From Clostridia bacterium (GTDB lineage Bacteria > Bacillota > Clostridia > Oscillospirales > CAG-272): a DNA stretch of 64,000 nt. Of this stretch, positions 26,563 through 34,099 are shown in pieces. Position 1 is the stretch's first letter; each line of letters starts with the position of its first letter. A model generated the notes under the pieces. That model had not been told where the DNA came from and did not search any database. It worked only from the letters and a program-made list of their open reading frames with translations. The translations under genes and the position numbers were made by a program. The DNA is taken from NCBI GenBank assembly GCA_017410065.1, contig JAFQRL010000041.1, positions 1 through 64,000 of the forward strand, in the 5' to 3' direction.

Positions 26563-26653
26563 TATTTTACCGTTTTTCGCTTCTATACGGAGTAAGTCAT
26601 AACATTTTTAAAAGGCTTGCAATTTCGGTCGGGTAATGTTAAAATATATATAG
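26563..26653 (+). repeat. Promoter-bearing 91-bp repeat, copy 2
   Basis: Ungapped match to 21083-21173 at a distance of exactly 5480 bp. Together the two copies bracket the AraC-GH127-GH38 unit. Confidence 0.9.
26617..26645 (+). promoter_or_regulatory. Sigma-A promoter of the GNAT gene
   Basis: TTGCAA (26617-26622), 17-bp spacer, TAAAAT (26640-26645), inside the second repeat copy. Confidence 0.8.
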
Positions 26654-26691
26654 TAAAACAATACGATAATGTAACAACGAAGGACGAAGCT

Positions 26692-27192
26692 ATGCTTATA
26701 TTCAGAGAAGCTGTCGCCGAGGACGCAGAGGCGCTGCTTGCGCATCTTCGGGCTGTCGGCGGCGAGACCGACAACCTTACCTTCGGCTCGGAGGGCTTTC
26801 AGATATCTGCCGAGCGCGAGGCGAGATTTATAAACAGATTTATAAAAAATGAGGATGAGCTGATGCTCGTCGCTACGGACGGCGAGCTTATCGTGGCAAA
26901 CGGCGTTATTGAGCGAGAGCGCATACCGCGCCTTTCTCACCGCGCCAGACTCACCCTCACAGTCCTCCGCGACTATTGGGGGCGGGGAATAGGCTCAAGG
27001 CTTATGGAAATGATGGTGGATTTTTGCCGAGAGAGTGGTGCTCAGGTCGTGACTTTAGAGGTTAGAGCGGATAACGATAGGGCGGTCTCGCTTTATAAGA
27101 AGTTCGGTTTTGGGACCGTCGGCAGAATGGAAAAGTATTTTCGTATAGGCGAAGAATATCACGCGGCATATCTTATGGAGCTCATTCTTTAA
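26692..27192 (+). CDS. GNAT-family N-acetyltransferase
   Basis: 166 residues. Acetyl-CoA-dependent transferase with the motif A loop as RDYWGRGIGSRLMEMM (Q/R-x-x-G-x-G/A form) and the C-terminal LEVRADNDRAVSLYKKFGF block that is typical of this family; substrate unknown. Start ATG 26692 follows AAGGAC with six-base spacing; an upstream in-frame start would lie in the promoter. Confidence 0.9.
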   Translation: MLIFREAVAEDAEALLAHLRAVGGETDNLTFGSEGFQISAEREARFINRFIKNEDELMLVATDGELIVANGVIERERIPRLSHRARLTLTVLRDYWGRGIGSRLMEMMVDFCRESGAQVVTLEVRADNDRAVSLYKKFGFGTVGRMEKYFRIGEEYHAAYLMELIL

Positions 27193-27280
27193 AATGCGAA
27201 TTAATTTCGAATTAATTTGAGCAAAGCTCTTGAAAAATCAATTATTCTGTGATAAACTGTTAAATATAAAAGGAATAAAC

Positions 27281-27425
27281 GCAGGGCATCAGGCGGGAGA
27301 CCGCCGTTGTCGGATAATATTATTATTCGGGGATAAGGAAATCGCGGTGCAAATCCGCGGCAACAGCCATTACCGTAACTGAGTCACGATCGGCTCTCAA
27401 GTCGGAATGCTTATCGCCTTGCGAG
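27281..27425 (+). ncRNA. Cobalamin riboswitch
   Basis: The core AAGGAAATCGCGGTGCAAAT, the GCGGCAACAGCC region and the ACCGTAACTG stretch (27335-27380), then AAGTCGGAATGC (27399-27410), match the conserved core of cobalamin riboswitches (GGAA..GGTG.AAATCC..; ..AGCCAGAATAC). A GGCGGGAGACCGCC hairpin lies on the 5' side (27292-27305). It precedes a strong terminator and two vitamin-uptake-type genes. Whether it binds adenosyl-, aquo- or methylcobalamin cannot be told. Confidence 0.85.
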
Positions 27426-27467
27426 CTGTAAAGGATCTCTTGGGCAAACGGAGAGATGCGAAGCTTT

Positions 27468-27508
27468 GGATACTTGCCGAGCTCGGCAGAGCAGAGTATC
27501 CGTTTTTT
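27468..27508 (+). terminator. Riboswitch expression-platform terminator
   Basis: GGATACT (27468-27474) pairs with AGTATCC (27495-27501) around a self-complementary TGCCGAGCTCGGCA, followed by six Ts (27503-27508). Placed between the aptamer and the first gene, it can shut off transcription when cobalamin is bound. Confidence 0.9.
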
Positions 27509-27576
27509 CGCGCTCCGTGGAGGGCGCTTTTATTTTATTCTTTTGAACGCTTTTGCGAAAAAAGAAAGGTAGAAAA

Positions 27577-27981
27577 ATGAAAAAAACATTATCGATCGTC
27601 GCGCTGGTCCTTGCCGTTATCATCTCCCTCGTCTCCTGTGGCGAGGAGCCAACGTCGGCTAGTCTTTGGGACAGCGCAACCTACACTGAAAACACGACTG
27701 TCGGCGAGGGTGCGATCACCTTCAAGGTAAAGATCGAGGCAGAGGGCAAAACGGTAACTCTCACGGTGAACACCGACGAAAAGATCCTCGGAAATGCGCT
27801 TTATGAGCTCGGCTTGATCAACGATCCCACCTTCTTCAATAAGATCAACGGAATGACCCTTGATTGGGATAAGACTCACGCATATTGGGGCTTCTACGTT
27901 GGAGACACAATGGCTGATCACGGCGTTGGTGACGAGCCCATAAAGGGCGGAGAAGTATACCGCATAGCATACACGAAATAA
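27577..27981 (+). CDS. DUF4430 lipoprotein, probable cobalamin-binding
   Basis: 134 residues with a signal peptide and lipobox (LVSC near residue 21), so surface-anchored. The mature part (ITFKVKIEAEGKTVTLTVNTDEKILGNALYELGLI ... AYWGFYVG ... GGEVYRIAYT, quoted in pieces) is a single DUF4430 domain, the family of the transcobalamin C-terminal domain. Control by the cobalamin riboswitch and the ECF S component three bases downstream suggest that it captures a corrinoid outside the cell. Start 27577 follows AAAGGTAG; the upstream in-frame ATG lacks a site. Confidence 0.85.
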   Translation: MKKTLSIVALVLAVIISLVSCGEEPTSASLWDSATYTENTTVGEGAITFKVKIEAEGKTVTLTVNTDEKILGNALYELGLINDPTFFNKINGMTLDWDKTHAYWGFYVGDTMADHGVGDEPIKGGEVYRIAYTK

Positions 27982-27984
27982 CCC

Positions 27985-28509
27985 GTGAAAAAGGAAAAGC
28001 TACGGCAGTATATCATATTCGCTTTCTTCGGTACATTGATGTTCTGCTCAAAATTAATTATGGAATTTTTGCCAAACGTCCATCTGCTCGGGATGTTCAC
28101 CATACTGCTCACAGTGGTCTATCGGTGGCGCGCTTTAATTCCGATTTATATCTACGTTATCCTTAACGGACTCTTTTCGGGCTTCTCTCTTTGGTGGTTT
28201 CCATACACCTATATTTGGACCATCCTATGGGCACTCTCTATGCTCATTCCGAGAAGGACTCCAACCGCGCTGAAGGCGGTGATCTATCCCACCCTTTGCG
28301 CTCTCCACGGCTTTGCCTTCGGCGTGCTTTACGCACCCGCGCAGGCTATAATGTTCAAGCTTTCCTTCGATCAGATGCTCGTTTGGATAGCCGCGGGAAT
28401 ACCCTTTGATATTATTCACGGTATAAGCAATTTCGTTGCAGGACTTCTCGTTCTCCCTCTCTCTCACCTTTTGTTCAGATTGGAGAGGAAAAGCCGCAAG
28501 GCTCTATAA
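27985..28509 (+). CDS. ECF transporter S component, probably corrinoid-specific
   Basis: 174 residues with about six hydrophobic segments and a basic C-terminus (FRLERKSRKAL), typical of ECF substrate-binding membrane components. GTG start at 27985, three bases after the DUF4430 stop, without a strong ribosome site of its own, so translation is probably coupled. The riboswitch predicts cobalamin or a precursor as substrate. The shared EcfA/EcfT energising module is not in the window. Confidence 0.75.
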   Translation: MKKEKLRQYIIFAFFGTLMFCSKLIMEFLPNVHLLGMFTILLTVVYRWRALIPIYIYVILNGLFSGFSLWWFPYTYIWTILWALSMLIPRRTPTALKAVIYPTLCALHGFAFGVLYAPAQAIMFKLSFDQMLVWIAAGIPFDIIHGISNFVAGLLVLPLSHLLFRLERKSRKAL

Positions 28510-28518
28510 GGATCATTG

Positions 28519-28549
28519 ATTCGGGTGCTCTCGGGTGCCCGAATTTTCT
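28519..28549 (+). terminator. Terminator hairpin
   Basis: ATTCGGG (28519-28525) pairs with CCCGAAT (28538-28544), followed by TTTC; ends the cobalamin operon. Confidence 0.65.
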
Positions 28550-28550
28550 A

Positions 28551-28579
28551 TTGACAAGTGTGCGCGCCTGTGCTAAAAT
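28551..28579 (+). promoter_or_regulatory. Sigma-A promoter
   Basis: TTGACA (28551-28556), 17-bp spacer, TAAAAT (28574-28579) with extended TGC, directly after the preceding terminator. Confidence 0.85.
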
Positions 28580-28606
28580 ATTATTGAATTTAATTGGGAG
28601 ATAAAA

Positions 28607-29314
28607 ATGATAAAAGCTGTACTTTTCGATCTTGATGCCACACTTCTTCTGATGGATCAGGACACCTTTTTAAAAACCTATATCGGCGCACTTTCAAAGA
28701 AAATGTCCGCCCACGGCTACGACCCCGCCGACTTTGCAGACGCGCTTTGGAAGGGTAGCTATGCTATGATCAAAAACGACGGCAAGCGCAAAAACTGCGA
28801 CGTCTTCTGGGAGTATTTCGTCAGCCGCTTCGGTGAGCGCGCCATCAGCGATCAGATATATTTTGAGGAATTTTATAATAAAGAATTCAAGGACGTCAAG
28901 GGTATTTGCGATTTCAGCCCCGCCTCTCGCCGCGTGGTGGAGAGAATAAGAGAAAAGGGACTTAAGACCGCCCTTGCCACAAGCCCCGTCTTTCCCGCCG
29001 TCGCCACAAACGAGCGCATCAGATGGGCAGGACTTGAGCCCGAGCACTTCGAGCTCGTCACTACCTACGAAAATATGAGCTACTCAAAGCCAAATCCAAA
29101 ATACTATATAGCCGTTGCAGAGATGCTCGGAGTTGCTCCCGATGAATGTCTGATGGTTGGCAACGACGTAGACGACGATATGTCCGCAGAGGCGGCAGGT
29201 ATGCAGGTATTCCTCATCACCGACTACCTCGTTAACCGTCAGAATAAGGATATTTCGGTATATCAGGGCGGCAGCTTTGCCGATTTTGAAAAATTTGTTG
29301 AAGAAAAGCTGTAA
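28607..29314 (+). CDS. HAD-superfamily phosphatase
   Basis: 235 residues. Motif I FDLDATLLL supplies the nucleophile Asp and the acid/base Asp; LATSPV is motif II, SKPNPKYY carries the motif III Lys, and VGNDVDDDMSAE is the Mg-binding motif IV. The helical cap between motifs I and II is typical of phosphoglycolate-phosphatase-like enzymes. Substrate unknown. The next gene starts 11 bases after its stop and is likely in the same transcript. Confidence 0.9.
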   Translation: MIKAVLFDLDATLLLMDQDTFLKTYIGALSKKMSAHGYDPADFADALWKGSYAMIKNDGKRKNCDVFWEYFVSRFGERAISDQIYFEEFYNKEFKDVKGICDFSPASRRVVERIREKGLKTALATSPVFPAVATNERIRWAGLEPEHFELVTTYENMSYSKPNPKYYIAVAEMLGVAPDECLMVGNDVDDDMSAEAAGMQVFLITDYLVNRQNKDISVYQGGSFADFEKFVEEKL

Positions 29315-29325
29315 GGAGAATAGCT

Positions 29326-29670
29326 ATGAAAGAAAGAAGAAACGCAAAATACGTTCTAGCCGGCGAGCCTGTCCTTGAGGATCTTGGCGGCGGAGTTTCA
29401 AGAAAGATATTGGCATACGGCGACGACCTTATGCAGGTTATGGTGTTTTTCGAAAAAGGTGGAGTCGGTGCTATGCACAGCCATCCTCACACCCAGCTCA
29501 CCCACGTGCTTGAAGGCTCGTTTGAGTTCGTGATAGACGGTGAAAAAAGAATAGTCACCAAAGGTGACACCCTCTATAAAACCCCAAATATCCCCCACGG
29601 CTGTGTGTGCCTGGAGAAGGGAATTCTCCTGGATACCTTCACCCCCTGCCGCGAGGATTTTATTAAGTAA
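29326..29670 (+). CDS. Single-domain cupin
   Basis: 114 residues. Cupin motif 1 reads MHSHPHTQLTHVLEG, with metal-binding histidines, and motif 2 reads DTLYKTPNIPHGC with a final His. Small cupins of this type bind a metal and may be pectin-degradation or sugar-isomerase relatives; the actual role is unknown. Ribosome site AAGGAG at 29312. Confidence 0.85.
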   Translation: MKERRNAKYVLAGEPVLEDLGGGVSRKILAYGDDLMQVMVFFEKGGVGAMHSHPHTQLTHVLEGSFEFVIDGEKRIVTKGDTLYKTPNIPHGCVCLEKGILLDTFTPCREDFIK

Positions 29671-29688
29671 TATCTTAAAGCTATATGA

Positions 29689-29731
29689 AAACCGCCCGAA
29701 CGGCAAGCCCCGTCCGAGCGGTTTGTTTTTT
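29689..29731 (+). terminator. Strong terminator
   Basis: AAACCGC (29689-29695) pairs with GCGGTTT (29718-29724), with inner CGAACGG/CCGTCCG pairing, followed by GTTTTTTA. Confidence 0.9.
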
Positions 29732-29749
29732 ATATGAGGTGTCGCAGAA

Positions 29750-30736
29750 TTATTTCATTCCAACGTAACCCGATTCGCTGATAATATATTGCCCCTCATC
29801 CGAAAGCATCCAATTAACAAAAAGATCAACGTTAGGATTTGTGTTCCCCTCGTAGGTCACGGCATACACAGGCGCAATAAGAGGATACGTCCTGTTTTGA
29901 ATATTCTCCACAGTCGGTGCAACACCGCTCACAGAGATCATCTTAATGTCGGGATGGCAAACAATACTCTCAATATAATAGCGGAAGGAGTAACCGATAG
30001 AGGATGTTTGGTTTTTATAATCCGCAACCTCCTCGATTATACCGCCCATACCCTGAATGACCTCAATATCGGGTGCGATCATCTCAACGCCGCCCATAAA
30101 GCGAAGCATCATAGTCTGACTGCCGCTACCCTCGTCTCGCTGAAACGGCAGGATCTCCTCGTCAAGCCCGCCAAGCTCGCTCCAGTTCGTTATCTCGCCC
30201 GAATAAATTCCCCTGATCTCATCAGCCGTGAGGGAAGTGATAGGATTATCCTTGTGAACGAAGAACACGAACGCCTCCCAGCCGAGCTGAGTATATTTGA
30301 AGGTGGTGCCGCATTCCTCTGCATATTTTTTCTGCTCAGCCGAGGGTGCCGCTCCAATGAAAATATCTGTGTTGCGCTCGGCAAGCTCAATATAACCGCC
30401 CGTGGTAGTGTTATATTCAAAGGTGCCGTCCCAAAGCTCTGTGGTGCTGGGGTACACCGCATTAACGAATGCGGAGTAAACAGGGAATGCCGCAGTCGCA
30501 CCGTCAATGATCGGAAGATTTTCGGTCAGCTTCAAGGTCTTGCTGTCGTATTTCACGATCTTGCTATCTTCTCGAAAGGGAAGATACTCGTAAACGTTTA
30601 TCGCAGGGTCGGTCTCAATACTCTCGGCCCCCTCGTCGGGAGTCCACCTCGTGCCGAAAAGCAATTCCAATACCGTGCACGACGAAAGCGAAAGCAAACT
30701 TGCAAGCACTAATAAAAATGACAAAAGTTTTCTCAT
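29750..30736 (-). CDS. PstS-like phosphate-binding lipoprotein
   Basis: 328 residues. Signal peptide with lipobox LSSC (Cys20). Periplasmic-binding-protein type 2 fold with DGATAAFPVYSAFVNAVYP near the start of the mature part and FQRDEGSGSQTMM, the Arg/Ser-Gly-Ser phosphate-binding loop. It resembles PstS, but no pstC, pstA or pstB is next to it, so it may be an accessory or sensory binding protein. Ribosome site AGGAGG precedes ATG 30736. Convergent with the cupin gene. Confidence 0.85.
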   Translation of the reverse strand: MRKLLSFLLVLASLLSLSSCTVLELLFGTRWTPDEGAESIETDPAINVYEYLPFREDSKIVKYDSKTLKLTENLPIIDGATAAFPVYSAFVNAVYPSTTELWDGTFEYNTTTGGYIELAERNTDIFIGAAPSAEQKKYAEECGTTFKYTQLGWEAFVFFVHKDNPITSLTADEIRGIYSGEITNWSELGGLDEEILPFQRDEGSGSQTMMLRFMGGVEMIAPDIEVIQGMGGIIEEVADYKNQTSSIGYSFRYYIESIVCHPDIKMISVSGVAPTVENIQNRTYPLIAPVYAVTYEGNTNPNVDLFVNWMLSDEGQYIISESGYVGMK

Positions 30737-30792
30737 TCCGTAAACCTCCTCTTAAAGTCCAAACAAAACCTCAAATTACATTTGTTGCTTTT

Positions 30793-30821
30793 ATTATATC
30801 ACATAATCAGACCCTTTTCAA
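30793..30821 (-). promoter_or_regulatory. Promoter of the PstS-like gene
   Basis: On the minus strand: TTGAAA (30816-30821), 17-bp spacer, TATAAT (30793-30798). Confidence 0.8.
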
Positions 30822-30874
30822 GTAAACTTATAATAATTCATACTTTTTCATATCTAGTTTTTATAGAAATGTAC

Positions 30875-30903
30875 TTGAGATTTAAGTCGTTTTATGTTAT
30901 AAT
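30875..30903 (+). promoter_or_regulatory. Promoter of the zinc-ribbon nuclease gene
   Basis: TTGAGA (30875-30880), 17-bp spacer, TATAAT (30898-30903) with extended TGT. Transcription should start near 30910, right at the ribosome site AAGAAGG, giving a leader of under 20 bases. Confidence 0.85.
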
Positions 30904-30927
30904 TTTTTAGGAAAGAAGGTGAGCGTT

Positions 30928-33495
30928 TTGGCTGAAACTAAAGAAAAAAGATATGTGAGCGATAACGCTCAACTTATGGCTGAATGGGATTTTGATAAAA
31001 ATTCTCTACTTGGATACGAACCGCAAACAATAACATATGGTTCTGCTATTAAAGTTTGGTGGATATGTCAACAAGGACACAAATGGGAGGCATCACCAAA
31101 TCATAGAAGCAGAGGTAGAGGATGTCCTGAGTGTGCAAAAATTCAGAGCTTTATAACGAAAAGAAGAAATATTGTTGCTCGTCGCGGTTCGCTTTCGAGT
31201 AACAATCCCGATTTAGCTCTTCAATGGCATCCAACAAAAAACGCACCTCTAACCCCTAACGACATTTCAGTTAATTCAGCTGAGCGTGTTTGGTGGCTAT
31301 GTAAAAAAGGTCACGAATGGGATGCTCCTATCAACAGTAGAAATAGTGGCGTAGGTTGTCCTGTCTGCTCTGGGCATAAAATCGTTGTTGGAGTTAATGA
31401 TTTAGCAACCGTAAGACCAGACCTCGCGTTACAATGGCACCCGACCAAAAACGGAGAATTAAAACCAAGCGCGGTTACTGTTGGAAATGACAAAAAAGTT
31501 TGGTGGAAATGCGAAAAGGGGCATCAATGGCAAAGCCAAATCAACAACAGAACATCTGGATGCGGTTGCCCTTTTTGTTCGGGCAAGAAGGTTCTTGTGG
31601 GATACAATGATATTTCAACAATTATGCCGCAACTTGTAGCTGAATGGCATCCAAGTAAAAATGGAGATTTGATTCCGCAAAACTTTACAGTAGGATCTAA
31701 TAAAAAGGTTTGGTGGATGTGCAAAAAGGGGCACGAGTGGCAGGCTGCTATTTCGCATAGAACCAAAGGAAGAAGATGCCCCGTTTGTTTTGGAGAATCA
31801 AGAACAAGCTTTCCGGAGCAAGCTATATATTATTATCTTCGCCAGGTAACGACCGCTTTAAACCGATACAAGTTGAATTCACGCACAGAGATAGATATAT
31901 ATTTGCCTGATTATAAAATCGGCGTAGAATATGACGGTTTGTTTTTCCATAGTAGTGAAAAATCAGCAGAACGTGAAAAACGTAAACAAGATAAGTTGGA
32001 TAATTGCGGAATAACGTTGTTTCGAGTAAAAGAAAGCAATATTTTTTGCAATGGAATGGTAAGGGGGAGAGTTGTGTATGCAAAACCCGGAGCCAACGAT
32101 ATTGAGCTGGGTCTTGTTATGGAATCGCTGCTTGCGTGCATTAGTACCGAAACACCTTATTCGTTTGATATAAGCATTGATATTGCTAGAGATAGAAATC
32201 AAATATACGAGCAATACGTTCAAGGCGAAAAAGAAAAATCATTAGCAGTAGTTAATCCCAAACTAGCATCCGAGTGGCATCCAACAAATAACGGCAACCT
32301 GTTGCCTGATTATGTATCGGTTTTTTCAAACAAAAAAGTTTGGTGGCTATGTGATGAAGGTCACGAATGGCAAGCGGTCATAAATAGTAGACGTAACGGT
32401 GCAGGGTGCCCTTTTTGTTCAGGTCAACGAGCAATTGTTGGAATAAATGATTTGGCAACCGTAAATCCCGATTTAGCTTCGCAGTGGCACCCCAGTAAAA
32501 ACGGACAATTATCTCCGCAAAACGTAAAGGCAAGTTCGAATAGATTCGTTTGGTGGCTTTGCGAAGAAGGGCACGAATGGAAAGCGATGATTTATGATAG
32601 AAGTAACGGTTGCGGTTGTCCTATTTGTTCGGGGCACAAGGTGCTTGTAGGGTATAATGATTTAGCAACAACTATGCCAGCTCTTGCAAAGGAGTGGCAC
32701 CCAACAAAAAACGGCACCTTAACTTCGCGTGATATTACATCCGGATCGAGTAAAAGAGTTTGGTGGATATGCTCTGAAGGACACGAATGGCAAGCTGTTA
32801 TATCGAGTCGAAAATCCGGATATGGATGCCCCTATTGTGCAGGACAAAAGGCAATCACAGGATACAACGATTTAGCGACCGTTAACCCAATTCTCGCTTC
32901 CGAATGGCATCCAAATAAAAACGGAGCGATTTCGCCATCAAACATATCGGCAGGTACAAATAAAAAAGTTTGGTGGCTTGGAAAATGCGGTCACGAATGG
33001 GAAGCATCTATCGGTAGTAGAAATGCTGGCAACGGCTGTCCATATTGTGCAAGTCAAAAAATATTGGTTGGCTTTAACGATTTAGAAACGCTTAACCCTT
33101 CTCTTGCACGTGAATGGCACTCAACCTATAATGGAGCTGTAACGCCTCGTGATGTTATGCCAGGTTCTAATAGGAAAGTCTGGTGGCAATGCAGAAATGG
33201 TCACGAATGGCAAAATTCTGTTAACACTAGAAATCGCGGAAACGGTTGTCCTTATTGCGCTAATCAACTTGTCTTGATGGGGTATAACGATTTGCAAACA
33301 TTAAATCCTGAACTTGCACGACAATGGCATCCAACAAAGAATGGCGAGTTAACACCGCGTGATGTTATGCCTGGGTCTAACAAAAAAGCTTGGTGGATTT
33401 GCGAAAAAGGACACGAATGGGAGGCAGTTATTTCAAGCAGAAACAAAGGGGCAGGGTGTATGTTATGCTACCGTCAGTCCAGAAAAAAACATTAA
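30928..33495 (+). CDS. Ten zinc-ribbon modules with an internal PD-(D/E)XK nuclease
   Basis: 855 residues. Ten copies of a 65-70-residue module, four before and six after a nuclease domain. Each module has W-HP-T-K-NG, then K-VWW-x-C-x3-H-EW, then a basic S-R-x-x-G stretch and GCP-x-C, so one zinc per module is expected (Cys, His, Cys, Cys); this is the DUF4379-type zinc ribbon. Module 8 has WLGKCGH, so its first Cys is displaced. The middle domain (about residues 295-440) has SFPEQ, then EIDIYLPDYKIGVEYDG and a Lys-rich helix, like Vsr/DUF559-type nucleases. TTG 30928 is chosen because the GTG at 30919 overlaps the ribosome site. AT-rich compared with neighbours, suggesting transfer. Likely sequence- or structure-specific nucleic acid cutting; target unknown. 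Confidence 0.8.
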   Translation: MAETKEKRYVSDNAQLMAEWDFDKNSLLGYEPQTITYGSAIKVWWICQQGHKWEASPNHRSRGRGCPECAKIQSFITKRRNIVARRGSLSSNNPDLALQWHPTKNAPLTPNDISVNSAERVWWLCKKGHEWDAPINSRNSGVGCPVCSGHKIVVGVNDLATVRPDLALQWHPTKNGELKPSAVTVGNDKKVWWKCEKGHQWQSQINNRTSGCGCPFCSGKKVLVGYNDISTIMPQLVAEWHPSKNGDLIPQNFTVGSNKKVWWMCKKGHEWQAAISHRTKGRRCPVCFGESRTSFPEQAIYYYLRQVTTALNRYKLNSRTEIDIYLPDYKIGVEYDGLFFHSSEKSAEREKRKQDKLDNCGITLFRVKESNIFCNGMVRGRVVYAKPGANDIELGLVMESLLACISTETPYSFDISIDIARDRNQIYEQYVQGEKEKSLAVVNPKLASEWHPTNNGNLLPDYVSVFSNKKVWWLCDEGHEWQAVINSRRNGAGCPFCSGQRAIVGINDLATVNPDLASQWHPSKNGQLSPQNVKASSNRFVWWLCEEGHEWKAMIYDRSNGCGCPICSGHKVLVGYNDLATTMPALAKEWHPTKNGTLTSRDITSGSSKRVWWICSEGHEWQAVISSRKSGYGCPYCAGQKAITGYNDLATVNPILASEWHPNKNGAISPSNISAGTNKKVWWLGKCGHEWEASIGSRNAGNGCPYCASQKILVGFNDLETLNPSLAREWHSTYNGAVTPRDVMPGSNRKVWWQCRNGHEWQNSVNTRNRGNGCPYCANQLVLMGYNDLQTLNPELARQWHPTKNGELTPRDVMPGSNKKAWWICEKGHEWEAVISSRNKGAGCMLCYRQSRKKH

Positions 33496-33505
33496 TATCC
33501 AAACG

Positions 33506-33532
33506 GGCGAGCTGTAAAAAGCTCGCCTTTAA
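33506..33532 (+). terminator. Terminator hairpin
   Basis: GGCGAGCT (33506-33513) pairs with AGCTCGCC (33520-33527), then TTTAAAT. It ends the nuclease gene and also lies just past the tRNA-like tail on the minus strand. Confidence 0.75.
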
Positions 33533-33556
33533 ATTTACGTAAATAGTTTCACCGAG

Positions 33557-33685
33557 TGGTGCGGGAGGGGTATTCACCTACGGTGAAGATACTCACACTC
33601 TACGCCTGACAAGCGAGCTTGTCGATCTCCGAGTGGAGTATGCGAACCCCGCGACATTCGTCGCAGTGTCCGCTCCGACCGACTA
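33557..33685 (-). repeat. tRNA 3'-end fragment with a structured cassette in its T-loop (copy e)
   Basis: On the minus strand the segment ends in CCCC-TCCCGC-A-CCA (33557-33569), like a tRNA acceptor end with encoded CCA. The T-stem GGGG and TTCG lie at 33644-33651. Between them is a cassette of about 75 bases in which stem ATACTC-CACTC pairs with GAGTG-T-GAGTAT, a GACAAGC/GCTTGTC hairpin is apical, and TTCACC/GGTGAA forms a third. Upstream, GCGAC-GAAT-GTCGC forms another hairpin. There is no anticodon arm, so it is not a working tRNA. Confidence 0.75.
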
Positions 33686-33689
33686 CGTA

Positions 33690-33727
33690 AAAAATGCAGT
33701 TGCACCGAGCGGTGCAACTGCATTTTT
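33690..33727 (-). terminator. tRNA-Ser terminator
   Basis: Perfect 17-bp stem 33690-33706 with 33711-33727 and a four-base loop, flanked by A and T runs, immediately after the tRNA CCA. Confidence 0.9.
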
Positions 33728-33817
33728 GGCGCAGAGGGAGGGATTCGAACCCTCGTGTGGTGTTATCCACAAACTGATTTCGAGTCAGCCCCGTTATGAC
33801 CGCTTCGATACCTCTGC
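33727..33817 (-). tRNA. tRNA-Ser (anticodon CGA)
   Basis: 91 bases with encoded CCA. Acceptor stem GCAGAGG (5' at 33817) pairs with CCTCTGC; anticodon loop CTCGAAA gives CGA, which reads UCG; a long variable arm, as expected for class II tRNA, precedes the T-arm GAGGG-TTCGAAT-CCCTC; discriminator G. Its promoter lies about 280 bases upstream, past repeats. Confidence 0.95.
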
Positions 33818-34080
33818 ATAAATATGATGCAACAGAGTGCATCATATTTATGCAGAGCCCTGTGAGAAGTGGCTCAAGAGCTCTGCTCTTGGATCCGCTT
33901 CGCATATCCCACCCGAAGTTCGACAAGCTCGCTTGTCAGGCGCAGGGTGTGGATATATTCGCTGTGGCGAAATAACTCTGCTTGATGCAAACTGAAACAT
34001 TTAAAGATATGATGCAATAGTTTGCATCATAAATGCAGAGCCCTGTGAGAAGTGGCTCAAGAGCATTGCTTGATGCAAAC
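33818..34080 (+). repeat. Upstream tRNA-Ser repeats: 5'-half duplicates and cassette copy f
   Basis: The 20 bases next to the tRNA 5' end are repeated inverted across six bases (33812-33857). On the plus strand a 30-base segment starting GCAGAG and ending CAAGAGC, like the acceptor 5' strand and D-arm of tRNA-Ser, occurs identically at 33853-33882 and 34036-34065. The first is followed by a hairpin AAGAGC-TCT-GCTCTT and by the cassette at 33900-33973, and ends in CTCTGC (33977-33982), which pairs with its GCAGAG. The second lacks the cassette, as if deleted. TGATGCAAAC ends both. Confidence 0.8.
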
Positions 34081-34099
34081 CGTACATAATTACTTTGAT

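Noticed and set aside
33557-33685. tRNA gene with an intron in the T-loop
   Set aside because: There is no anticodon arm or matching acceptor 5' strand, so splicing would not yield a tRNA.
33633-33821. 62-codon plus-strand frame over tRNA-Ser
   Set aside because: Antisense to a complete tRNA gene.
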